Origin: Deltaproteobacteria bacterium
Lineage (GTDB): Bacteria > Desulfobacterota > Desulfobacteria > Desulfobacterales > UBA11574
Direction: 5' to 3'
Length of the DNA stretch: 7,871 nt
NCBI GenBank assembly: GCA_019313505.1
Contig: JAFDBA010000098.1
Span: 1 to 7,871 of the forward strand
A model generated the notes under the pieces. The model was not told where the DNA came from, searched no databases, and worked only from the letters and a program-made list of their open reading frames with translations. The stretch's first letter is position 1. Every line of letters starts with the position of its first letter. This document shows positions 1-6,355 of this stretch, piece by piece. A program made the position numbers and the translations under genes.

Positions 1-1154
1 AGATTTTAGAGCGTATGGGAGTTATTGTACTGCCCGGGCGGGTTACGGCACCGGGATACATTTTCTCCGACAAAGGGGCTACCTACCAGATGCTGCAAGA
101 TGCGGGGCGAGAAAATCTGCTGGCACGGTATGTATTGGCCCCCGCATCACAAATGAACACTTCCCGGGTAGTTTCGACTATTTTGGATAGTGTCGATGAA
201 TATTCTCAAAAATGGAATACCAACCGCTTCTTCGTAAAACCGGTCACTGGTGGCAGCGGTGTGGGGGGCTTTAGGATATCGCTTACAGACAAAGGGTATT
301 TCGTCCCCGACCTTTCCAAGGTCACCGGAGATGATTTAGAAGTACATCCCATACTCATGGACGTGGACCCCCAGGATGACCACAGACTTGATGAACTTTT
401 ATGGATTTTTTCCTTGTTTTCAGCCGATCCTTACTACAGCAGGCAATACATACGGGTTGACCTTGCAACACTGAAGCATCGATACGGAACCGGTGATGAT
501 CGGGAGGCACTCAGGCAGCACCTGTTAAAGACTGGCGCAATCCACACAGCCAAGGCCGAAGAGAGGAGCCTGGACCGCAACAGTATGCACGCAAAGCTTG
601 AAGATGCGGTCATGCGCTACGAAGAACACTTCTCCAAACGATACGATCCGGTAATCTGCGAATATATCGACTTCGGGGCATGGGGGCTTAGAGCTCACTA
701 CCGCCTCACCGACCGGGGCATACAACTCGAGTGCGTATATGCCAGGATTTTTCAGTTGGCCCTGACCGAAGAAGGAGCCTGTTATGTCGGTTCCGACAAC
801 ATTTCCAATAAACATACCGGGGTGCTCGAGGCTGTGCGGCTTACCCCTATAAAAGAAGTCATGGTTAATACAGTGGGTGGCCGAGCCCCTTTTTTGGATC
901 TTCTCAGGAAAGGCGGCCTTGCTGCCTCGGCCCTTGTTTCTACCCAGGAACCCGAACTGCGCCGCCGCATCCCGGTCCGTTGTCAGATGGACTTGGCACC
1001 AATAGGCGGTAAAATAGGGGAAGGCAACGCAGACACAGCCAGAGGACAAGTCTTGGGAACGAAATGGCCTGACTTTGTCGCCAACATGCGGGAGTGGTTC
1101 AAGGATTGCTTAAGACTCTATTCTCTCCGAAGATCAATCGATGATAAAACTTGA
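1..1154 (+). CDS. ATP-grasp superfamily protein, 5'-truncated by window edge
   Basis: This is the C-terminal part of a protein resembling ATP-grasp carboxylate-amine ligases; the substrate is unknown. The first ATG is at 15, but four in-frame sense codons (I-L-E-R) precede it with no stop, and the sequence around it reads like the middle of a fold (L-E-R-M-G-V-I-V-L-P-G, then S-D-K at residues 18-20 counted from that ATG). That is typical of the link between the pre-ATP-grasp domain and the ATP-binding domain, so the true start lies upstream. The ATP-grasp signs are F-F-V-K-P-V-T-G-G-S-G-V-G-G at 72-85, with Lys75 as the probable nucleotide-binding lysine, and C-E-Y-I-D-F-G at 215-221 (Glu216), where the family has its second ATP-contacting strand. 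V-G-S-D-N-I-S-N at 258-265 may belong to the metal and phosphate site, but this is uncertain. The gene ends with TGA at 1152-1154, convergent with the kinase operon. It looks more GC-rich than that operon. The ATP-grasp call is fairly safe; any specific ligase name would be a guess. Confidence 0.7.
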   Translation, partial: ILERMGVIVLPGRVTAPGYIFSDKGATYQMLQDAGRENLLARYVLAPASQMNTSRVVSTILDSVDEYSQKWNTNRFFVKPVTGGSGVGGFRISLTDKGYFVPDLSKVTGDDLEVHPILMDVDPQDDHRLDELLWIFSLFSADPYYSRQYIRVDLATLKHRYGTGDDREALRQHLLKTGAIHTAKAEERSLDRNSMHAKLEDAVMRYEEHFSKRYDPVICEYIDFGAWGLRAHYRLTDRGIQLECVYARIFQLALTEEGACYVGSDNISNKHTGVLEAVRLTPIKEVMVNTVGGRAPFLDLLRKGGLAASALVSTQEPELRRRIPVRCQMDLAPIGGKIGEGNADTARGQVLGTKWPDFVANMREWFKDCLRLYSLRRSIDDKT

Positions 1155-1290
1155 CAGGCTTGTGAACACCCCGACCCAATTTTTTATTTTCTCTAACTTT
1201 GAACATACAAGGCCCCAGTACCATCTTCCGGAGCTACGGGGCAGGCGTAGATATCGGAGAAAAAGACAGTTTTCGTTCAGGCACTATCCA
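1155..1290. other. Convergent intergenic gap with imperfect hairpin at 1212-1242
   Basis: This gap lies between the ends of two convergent genes. It contains an imperfect stem: GCCCC (1212-1216) plus GTA (1218-1220) pair with TAC (1235-1237) plus GGGGC (1238-1242), with A1217 bulged and a 14-base loop. Neither strand has a run of T just after the stem, so it is not a standard intrinsic terminator. A T-rich stretch (about 1180-1196) has no stem before it. The hairpin could still protect mRNA ends or help Rho-dependent ending of both transcripts. No gene is supported here. Confidence 0.35.
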
Positions 1291-3216
1291 CTATTCTTTT
1301 ATGATATTTTTTAACGTCTCAATCAGTTCTTGTTTCGTATTGGGCTTGGGCAGAATTCCTTTAAAACCATATATTGTAAAATTAGTCATCACAGAATCAT
1401 TTGAATAACCGCTTGAAATGATGGCTTTGACTTTTGGATCTATTTTTAGTAGTTCTTTGATAACGTCTTTTCCTCCCATCCCTCCTTTTATAGTTAAATC
1501 GAGTATAACCAGATCAAATGGTTGACCGGAATCCATCGATTTTTTATACAATTCAATGGCCTGGGCACCATCTTTGGCTAATTCAGATTCATAACCCAAT
1601 CGACCCAGTCTCTGTTTTGAGAGGTTCCTGATACTCTCTTCATCATCCATAACAAGAATCCTTCCGGTACGAATCGAAGGTTTTTCCGGTTCGTGTATTT
1701 CTATCGGCTTTAACTCTCTAATATCTTTTTCATGTGCCGGAAGAAATAATGTGAAAGTCGTTCCAACTTCGGATTCCACGATTATGTGACCACCATGCCT
1801 GTTAATAATGGAATAAGTGGTTGCAAGTCCTAATCCCATTCCTTTCTGTGTTCCCATCTCCTTGGTGGAAAAGTAAGGATCAAATATTTTGGGAAGATGT
1901 TTTTCAGGAATTCCGACTCCGTGATCTCGGATCGATATTTTTACATATTTTCCTTCTGAAAGTGGTAAACTTTTTTCTGTGGTTTCTGAATTGATATTGA
2001 TATTTTCTGCCTTCAAATTGATTAATCCGCCATCCGGCATAGATTCGACTGCGTTAACAATCAGGTTTTTTACTGCATGTTTCATCTGACCTTGGTCAAA
2101 TTCCACAGCATAAAGATCGTTCGATATAAAATATTCGCATTTTACTTTGGAATTCGATAAAGCAATATTGGTTATTTTTTTTACTAAAACACCGATTGAG
2201 CCAGCTTTCTTAACCGGTGCTCCGCCTTTTGAAAATGTGATTAACTGATTTGTAAGTTTCTGTGCCCTCAGAGATGCTTCTTCTGCCTCATCCAAATATT
2301 CAGAAATCCCAGATTCAGGTTTTACATTGTCTTTTGCCAGTTCAATATTGCCCGTGATAATGGACAAAAGGTTATTAAAGTCATGGGCAAAACCACCAGA
2401 AAGAATGCCGATTGCTTCCATTTTTTGAGCTTGTTGCAGTTTGGCTTCAAGGTGCTTACGCTCGGTTATATCCCTGAAGACACCCATGATACTGTGTTTT
2501 TCGCCCATCTTCACCATAGAGGCTTTAATATCCATATATATTATTGTTCCATCCTTTTTTAGACATGGAATATTCATCGCCAGAAGTTTTTCTCCCCTTG
2601 CTTGGGCTTCAAATCCGGAAACGACATGTTCAAGTGAGTTTTTGGGGTGAATGTCAACCACACTCATTTGTGTTAACTCCTCTTCTGTGTAGCCTAACGT
2701 TTTGCATATTGCGGGGTTAACGTATATGAATTTCCCGGTTCCAGGGTCGGCAACAATTATCCCGTCTGTGGAGTTTTGAAATAACATCCTAAAACGTTCT
2801 TCGCTTTCCCGCAGCGCTTCCTCGGCCTGTTTTACTCTCTTTTTTATCTCCAGGTTTTCAAGACAACGTTCTACACGAAAATACATCTCTTGGGGTTCAC
2901 TGGGCTTGGGTATGTAATCATCGACACCTAATCTGAAAGCGTCAATTGCAGATGCCATATCAGCATAGCCGGTCAAGATGATTACCATAGTATCTGGATT
3001 GACTTCTTTTGCCGCCTTTAAAACATCCATTCCATCCACAGATTCCATGACCATATCCGTAAGCACCAGATCAAAATCGTTCCTGGCTACCATTTCAACA
3101 GCTTCTTTTCCATTATCAGCAGTGGTGATATTGTATCCCTCACTTTCAAGGGCCGGGCCTATTGATTTCAGGATAAATGGGTCATCATCCACCAATAATA
3201 TTTCATATTTTCGCAT
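1291..3216 (-). CDS. Hybrid sensor histidine kinase, REC-PAS-HisKA-HATPase-REC
   Basis: A 641-residue soluble signalling kinase with no membrane segment, so it should act in the cytoplasm. Domains in order: receiver 1 at about 4-120 (acidic pocket Asp10-12, phospho-acceptor Asp54, Thr82, Lys104); a helical linker at about 120-140; a PAS domain at about 139-257; a HisKA dimerisation helix with G-G-F-A-H-D-F-N-N, so His278 is the phosphorylated histidine; an HATPase_c domain (N box around Asn384 and Asn388, D-H-G-V-G-I at 431-436, F-D-P-Y-F-S-T-K at 445-452, G-M-G-L-G-L at 459-464); and receiver 2 at about 518-640 (Asp524, Asp525, Asp573, Ser602, Lys624). All catalytic residues I can place are present in all modules. 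The ATG at 3216 follows AGGGGAAAG (3220-3228). It is the last gene of the presumed operon, 45 bases after the membrane kinase gene. The N-terminal receiver suggests that it takes phosphate or a signal from another kinase, most simply its neighbour. The PAS ligand cannot be read from sequence. Confidence 0.93.
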   Translation of the reverse strand: MRKYEILLVDDDPFILKSIGPALESEGYNITTADNGKEAVEMVARNDFDLVLTDMVMESVDGMDVLKAAKEVNPDTMVIILTGYADMASAIDAFRLGVDDYIPKPSEPQEMYFRVERCLENLEIKKRVKQAEEALRESEERFRMLFQNSTDGIIVADPGTGKFIYVNPAICKTLGYTEEELTQMSVVDIHPKNSLEHVVSGFEAQARGEKLLAMNIPCLKKDGTIIYMDIKASMVKMGEKHSIMGVFRDITERKHLEAKLQQAQKMEAIGILSGGFAHDFNNLLSIITGNIELAKDNVKPESGISEYLDEAEEASLRAQKLTNQLITFSKGGAPVKKAGSIGVLVKKITNIALSNSKVKCEYFISNDLYAVEFDQGQMKHAVKNLIVNAVESMPDGGLINLKAENININSETTEKSLPLSEGKYVKISIRDHGVGIPEKHLPKIFDPYFSTKEMGTQKGMGLGLATTYSIINRHGGHIIVESEVGTTFTLFLPAHEKDIRELKPIEIHEPEKPSIRTGRILVMDDEESIRNLSKQRLGRLGYESELAKDGAQAIELYKKSMDSGQPFDLVILDLTIKGGMGGKDVIKELLKIDPKVKAIISSGYSNDSVMTNFTIYGFKGILPKPNTKQELIETLKNIIKE

Positions 3217-3219
3217 TTA

Positions 3220-3228
3220 CTTTCCCCT
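3220..3228 (-). promoter_or_regulatory. Ribosome binding site of the hybrid kinase gene
   Basis: On the - strand AGGGGAAAG lies three bases before the ATG at 3216; the GGGG core is 7 bases from the ATG. It supports that start. It sits in the 45-base gap after the upstream kinase gene, so the gene is translated independently of its neighbour although probably on the same mRNA. Confidence 0.6.
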
Positions 3229-3236
3229 GATTACTC

Positions 3237-3248
3237 CAACTATAGTTG
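3237..3248. repeat. 12-base perfect palindrome in kinase-kinase gap
   Basis: CAACTATAGTTG reads the same on both strands and lies in the short gap between the two kinase genes, about 20 bases before the start of the hybrid kinase gene. The stem would be AT-rich and without a proper loop, so a terminator is unlikely. It could be chance or a small operator or RNA-processing site. Confidence 0.3.
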
Positions 3249-3261
3249 AATTTGTGACTTT

Positions 3262-5433
3262 TCACAAAACCGGCAACGTTATTGTAAAAACAGCACCACC
3301 ATCGGGTAAATTTCTCGCTGTTATTGTGCCGTTATGATCTTCGATAATCCCATGACAAACGGAAAGACCCACACCCATGCCCATTTGCTTTTTTCTGGTG
3401 TAAAACGGGTCAAATATATGATCAAAATCCTTGTCCGATATACCCGGCCCTGTGTCGGCAACCTTGATGATAATATTTCCTATCTTTAAGTTTGTCTTTA
3501 TATTTATCTTTCGAATCGTTGTTTCGCACTTAGCACCGGTTGTACCTGTCATGGCTTCAATAGCATTTGAGATCAGATTTAAAAATACATGGTTCAACTG
3601 CTGGGGGGAGGCTAAATTTTCCTGTACCTTTGAAGACAGATCCAGATTGACCGTAACCTTATTCTTTTTCAGATAAGATTTAAGCAAATCAACCGTTTTG
3701 ATTATGATGTTGTTGACGTTTGTGTGTTGTTTCACATCTTTGCCCGGACGGTTAAGATCCATCAAGTTTTTAACCGTATCCCGGATACTTTGGAAAGCTC
3801 CGTACAGCAGATCAAAACTATCTGAAAGCTCTTTATCATCAGCATATTCTTTGTTCAGTACCCCCAACATAGTTGTAACCGCTTGCAAAGGAGAGTTGAT
3901 CTCGTGGGCTACGGTGGCGGCAAGTTGGCCAGTGGCAGCAAACCGTTCAGAACGGATGAGCTGATCTTGTAGTTTTCTTTGCTCTGTAATGTCCTGAGCA
4001 AAAATAGCCACTCTAATTACATTTCCTGATATATCGAAAATTGGATGGATGAAAATGTCATTCCACATTCCTTGCCGCTCATCTACCATGTTAAACGGAA
4101 TACCTGACTCAAACACTTGCCTGATATTTGCCTTCCTGATATCTGCAACTTCGGGTGGAAATAAATCCCAGATTGTCATTCCAACCATATCCTGTGCATG
4201 CATACTAAATCTATTTGCATATTCCTCATTGGTATCAAGTACCATGCCTTTATTATCTGATAATACAATACCAATTTTGGATGCATTCAAAAGTGCTCTC
4301 GCCTTTTCTTCGCTTTCACGCAATGCTATCTCTTTTCCTATTCGAGCTTCTATTTGATTTTCCAGATCCTCAGTTAATTTCGACAATTTGGAGGTGCGTT
4401 CCTCAACTTTCATTTCTAATTCTTCATGAGCTTTATGCAGTTTATCCATTCGCTCTCTAACTGCTCGTTGTAACCGGTCGTTCCATAACCAGAACAACAG
4501 TACAAATAAAAATAACGTTCCAGCGAATAAAAAAATATGGAGACAGTATTTATGCAGCAACGGTTCATGCAATGTATAATGTGTGCCGATCCATTTCCGG
4601 TTGATTTTTTCAAGAACGCCGTTTTCCTGCGCCAATTTCATCCCTTTGTTAAGGATGCTGAGAAGCATTGGGTTTGCTTCCCTGGTTGCCATACAGCTCT
4701 GACCAATATATAGGGGTTCGCCAACCTTTTTGATTTTTTTCGTTAGTTTGTTTTTGAAAATATGGTAAAAAACGATCTGTTCATCACCAACGATTGCATC
4801 TGCCTTGCCAGCGATGACAAGGTCGGTCGCCTCGGCAAAGTTTTTTGCGTGCACAATATCAAATTCGACCTTTTTGGATTCTAAAAATTCCTTAGCATAA
4901 TCTCCGGTCTGCATAGCAATATGCTTTCCGTTTAGATCCTGAATATCTTTGATATCCGTCCTTTCCACTACAACAAAGATCGAAGCGGGAACTTCAAACA
5001 TGATCTGGGTAAAGTCAAATGCTTCGTCGCGTTTTTTGCTATAAAAGAAACTTGTGAGCACGTCGGCCTTCCCGGAAAGGACGTCCTGCTGCGCCTGCTT
5101 AAAGTAAGTATCGGTAAACTTAGTTGTAAACCCGAATTCTGTGGCCATCCATCTGGCCAGTTCAATACACATGCCGGTATGTTCATTGTTTTTATCAACA
5201 AACTCAAACGGGGGGTATCGGGTTTGGCTCACAAAGACAATTGTTTCTTTGCTGCTCAGATATGCCTGCTCGTCGGCTGAAAGTTCAATGGCACAAGCAG
5301 GTCTGATCGGATAAAGGAAAAAGAATATGACAGCAAAAATCACCGGGATACGAAAGAAAGATGCTGTTTTTATCGACGATACTACCTTTTTATCCCTTTG
5401 TTCCGGATCTTCACAGATGAGCTTTCTGGTCAT
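3262..5433 (-). CDS. Membrane sensor histidine kinase: periplasmic SBP_bac_3 domain, TM, coiled coil, PAS, HisKA, HATPase
   Basis: A 723-residue inner-membrane sensor kinase. An N-terminal hydrophobic stretch (about 27-43) ends in P-A-C-A and looks like a signal peptide or anchor, preceded by an unusually long, charged 26-residue tail. A family-3 solute-binding domain follows (about 55-285) and should sit in the periplasm. A second membrane helix is at about 296-318, then a helical coiled-coil-like segment (about 320-378), a PAS domain (about 373-485), HisKA with A-H-E-I-N-S-P (His510), and HATPase_c (Asn619/Asn623, D-T-G-P-G-I at 660-665, F-D-P-F-Y at 674-678, G-M-G-V-G-L at 685-690). It has no receiver, so its phosphate must go to a separate protein; the HTH-receiver 70 bases upstream and the hybrid kinase 45 bases downstream are candidates. 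By position, Arg135 and Asp217 match the residues that hold the carboxylate and amine of amino acids in the histidine-binding protein HisJ, hinting at an amino-acid-like ligand. The start is ATG 5433, because GGAGG lies 8 bases before it. An in-frame TTG at 5448 overlaps that ribosome site and is rejected. Confidence 0.93.
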   Translation of the reverse strand: MTRKLICEDPEQRDKKVVSSIKTASFFRIPVIFAVIFFFLYPIRPACAIELSADEQAYLSSKETIVFVSQTRYPPFEFVDKNNEHTGMCIELARWMATEFGFTTKFTDTYFKQAQQDVLSGKADVLTSFFYSKKRDEAFDFTQIMFEVPASIFVVVERTDIKDIQDLNGKHIAMQTGDYAKEFLESKKVEFDIVHAKNFAEATDLVIAGKADAIVGDEQIVFYHIFKNKLTKKIKKVGEPLYIGQSCMATREANPMLLSILNKGMKLAQENGVLEKINRKWIGTHYTLHEPLLHKYCLHIFLFAGTLFLFVLLFWLWNDRLQRAVRERMDKLHKAHEELEMKVEERTSKLSKLTEDLENQIEARIGKEIALRESEEKARALLNASKIGIVLSDNKGMVLDTNEEYANRFSMHAQDMVGMTIWDLFPPEVADIRKANIRQVFESGIPFNMVDERQGMWNDIFIHPIFDISGNVIRVAIFAQDITEQRKLQDQLIRSERFAATGQLAATVAHEINSPLQAVTTMLGVLNKEYADDKELSDSFDLLYGAFQSIRDTVKNLMDLNRPGKDVKQHTNVNNIIIKTVDLLKSYLKKNKVTVNLDLSSKVQENLASPQQLNHVFLNLISNAIEAMTGTTGAKCETTIRKINIKTNLKIGNIIIKVADTGPGISDKDFDHIFDPFYTRKKQMGMGVGLSVCHGIIEDHNGTITARNLPDGGAVFTITLPVL

Positions 5434-5503
5434 TGGCAATTCCTCCAAACAGACTGCTTATAAGGTAAGCCTCTAAAACAATAGGTAACGCATTTTATTC
5501 ACG
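5434..5503. other. Gap between response regulator and SBP-type kinase genes
   Basis: This 70-base spacer holds the kinase ribosome site and a small stem (GCTTA 5456-5460 with TAAGC 5466-5470, 5-base loop). The stem is too weak and has no T run for a terminator. I see no good promoter, which favours co-transcription of the two genes. Confidence 0.4.
5442..5446 (-). promoter_or_regulatory. Ribosome binding site fixing the start of the SBP-type kinase
   Basis: GGAGG on the - strand, with 8 bases between it and ATG 5433. It decides the start: the longer frame from TTG 5448 would begin at the ribosome site itself and have no site of its own. Confidence 0.8.
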
Positions 5504-6100
5504 CTATTTTACTGTTCTTTTACCCTTTCTGCTATCTTTCAAAAGATCTTTAGTTTTTTGGATCAACGCTTTATTACTAACAGGCTTTGCCATAAAGGCA
5601 TCAGCACCCGCTCTGATGGCTTCTTCTTTGTTTTCAATGGTATTATACCCTGTAAGAATCAGCACTTTAATATGAGAGATCTCTGGATTATTCTTTAAAA
5701 ATCTACACACCTCAAAACCATCCATCCTCGGCATGACCAGATCCAAAATCATAATATCCGGGTTGAATTGTGTAATTTTCACGCCGGTTTCAAAACCGTC
5801 CGATGCTGTTTCCGTTTCATATCCATTTTTCGAAAACAATATGGTAAGACTTTGTAAAACCAAAGGGTCATCATCCACGATGAGTATTCTGTTTGGGGGG
5901 AAATGTTTATCGGCAATAAGCCCCATACCTTTTTCACGTAAAAAAGCCTTGAGATCCTCTTTAAGTATTCTATGGTGTCCCCCGGCTGTGACTGAGACCT
6001 TTATTTCCCCTGCCTTGACCCATCGCCACATGGTCATCCTGGTAACGGAACAATATGTAGCAGCCTGTGGAATTGTAAGTATATCTATATCTTTTTTCAT
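5504..6100 (-). CDS. DNA-binding response regulator: excisionase-type HTH followed by receiver domain
   Basis: A 198-residue cytoplasmic regulator with its domains in reverse of the usual order. Residues about 8-55 form an excisionase/MerR-like winged HTH (HTH_17 type): L-T-I-P-Q-A-A-T-Y-C-S-V-T, then M-W-R-W-V-K-A-G-E-I, then T-A-G-G-H-H-R-I and a closing helix. A linker (about 56-69) leads to a complete receiver at about 70-188: Asp76-78 acidic pocket, D-L-V-M-P-R-M-D-G with phospho-acceptor Asp120, Thr150 and Lys172. OmpR- and NarL-type regulators have the receiver first. The start is ATG 6100, chosen because AAGGGGTGA (6105-6113) sits just before it. A longer frame from 6184 would begin inside the repeat element and read through the promoter, and its extra 28 residues look like no domain. 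It is the first gene of the presumed operon and the only DNA-binding output in it. Its likely phosphodonor is one or both kinases downstream. A tandem 9-base repeat over its own promoter suggests autoregulation, which is inference. Confidence 0.9.
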   Translation of the reverse strand: MKKDIDILTIPQAATYCSVTRMTMWRWVKAGEIKVSVTAGGHHRILKEDLKAFLREKGMGLIADKHFPPNRILIVDDDPLVLQSLTILFSKNGYETETASDGFETGVKITQFNPDIMILDLVMPRMDGFEVCRFLKNNPEISHIKVLILTGYNTIENKEEAIRAGADAFMAKPVSNKALIQKTKDLLKDSRKGKRTVK

Positions 6101-6104
6101 ACAG

Positions 6105-6113
6105 TCACCCCTT
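6105..6113 (-). promoter_or_regulatory. Ribosome binding site of the HTH-receiver gene
   Basis: AAGGGGTGA on the - strand ends four bases before ATG 6100. It supports this start over in-frame upstream codons as far as 6184. Confidence 0.65.
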
Positions 6114-6114
6114 A

Positions 6115-6132
6115 TTATGTAACATATGTAAC
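6115..6132 (-). repeat. Tandem 9-base repeat, candidate operator of the signalling operon
   Basis: On the - strand GTTACATAT (6132-6124) is followed directly by GTTACATAA (6123-6115), 8 of 9 bases alike, between the -10 region and the ribosome site of the HTH-receiver gene. Excisionase-type HTH domains are known to bind direct repeats, so this is a plausible binding site for the gene's own product. AT-rich chance repetition is the alternative. Confidence 0.4.
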
Positions 6133-6153
6133 CTGCATGATAATAAGTGTCAA
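6125..6153 (-). promoter_or_regulatory. Sigma70-like promoter of the signalling operon
   Basis: On the - strand a perfect TTGACA -35 (6153-6148) is followed after 17 bases by TACATA (6130-6125), a weak -10 that keeps three consensus bases. Transcription would start near 6118, giving a leader of about 18 bases with the ribosome site in it. The -10 lies inside the tandem 9-base repeat, so a bound regulator would cover it. Confidence 0.5.
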
Positions 6154-6162
6154 GTAAAAGGT

Positions 6163-6271
6163 GATGGCTTCGTAAAAAGTCCAACTTCTGCGTTGCCAGG
6201 AAACGCTTCGACCTTTTTGGCCTTGTGAACTATCTGAAACAAGGGGATGTTCAATTTTTTACGAGACCGTC
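6163..6271. mobile_element. 109-base MITE-like repeat with imperfect terminal inverted ends
   Basis: The left end (6163-6182) and the reverse complement of the right end (6252-6271) agree at 14 of 20 positions, sharing the core TCGTAAAAA. Inside are two more short stems: GCGTT 6190-6194 with AACGC 6202-6206, and CCTTGT 6221-6226 with ACAAGG 6239-6244. It has no coding capacity and lies between two divergent promoters. The shape fits a small non-autonomous mobile element or a dispersed intergenic repeat. Only one copy is in the window, so mobility is inferred, not seen. I have a vague, unverified impression that similar ends recur in Desulfobacterota genomes. Confidence 0.45.
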
Positions 6272-6284
6272 AATTATAATTGAC
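6269..6284. repeat. 16-base perfect palindrome upstream of aconitase gene
   Basis: GTCAATTATAATTGAC is identical on both strands, ends 71 bases before the acnA ATG, and overlaps the right end of the repeat element by three bases. It lies five bases before the candidate -35 of acnA, a typical place for a dimeric regulator. It could instead be part of the repeat element or its insertion target. Confidence 0.45.
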
Positions 6285-6288
6285 TTTT

Positions 6289-6318
6289 TTGACCCATGAG
6301 ATATCGTCAAAGTTATGA
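6289..6318 (+). promoter_or_regulatory. Candidate promoter of aconitase gene
   Basis: TTGACC (6289-6294) and TTATGA (6313-6318) are 18 bases apart, a fair -35 and a weak -10. Transcription would start near 6325, about 30 bases before the ATG. No better pair was found in the gap, but the match is modest. Confidence 0.3.
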
Positions 6319-6343
6319 AACGCGTAACAGACCGTGAGACCTT

Positions 6344-6350
6344 AAAGGAG
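6344..6350 (+). promoter_or_regulatory. Ribosome binding site of aconitase gene
   Basis: AAAGGAG with five bases before ATG 6356 fixes the start of acnA. Confidence 0.75.
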
Positions 6351-6355
6351 CATCC

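Noticed and set aside
525..1049. 174-codon open frame on the - strand
   Set aside because: It lies wholly inside the ATP-grasp gene in the opposite direction, has no recognisable domain, and overlaps a clearly protein-like frame.
1212..1242. Bidirectional intrinsic terminator
   Set aside because: A stem is present, but no T run follows on either strand, so it is listed only as a hairpin.
1199..1408. 69-codon + strand frame in the convergent gap
   Set aside because: It overlaps the 3' end of the hybrid kinase gene, has no good ribosome site, and has no family resemblance.
5434..5448. TTG start five codons upstream for the SBP-type kinase
   Set aside because: The TTG overlaps the ribosome binding sequence that serves the ATG at 5433.
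5504..6100. A phage or integrative-element excisionase
   Set aside because: The HTH resembles excisionases, but the intact receiver domain and the two kinase genes beside it indicate a response regulator; no integrase or attachment site is visible.
6101..6184. Upstream extension of the HTH-receiver gene by 28 residues
   Set aside because: The extra part reads through the predicted promoter and into the repeat element, has no ribosome site, and looks like no protein domain.
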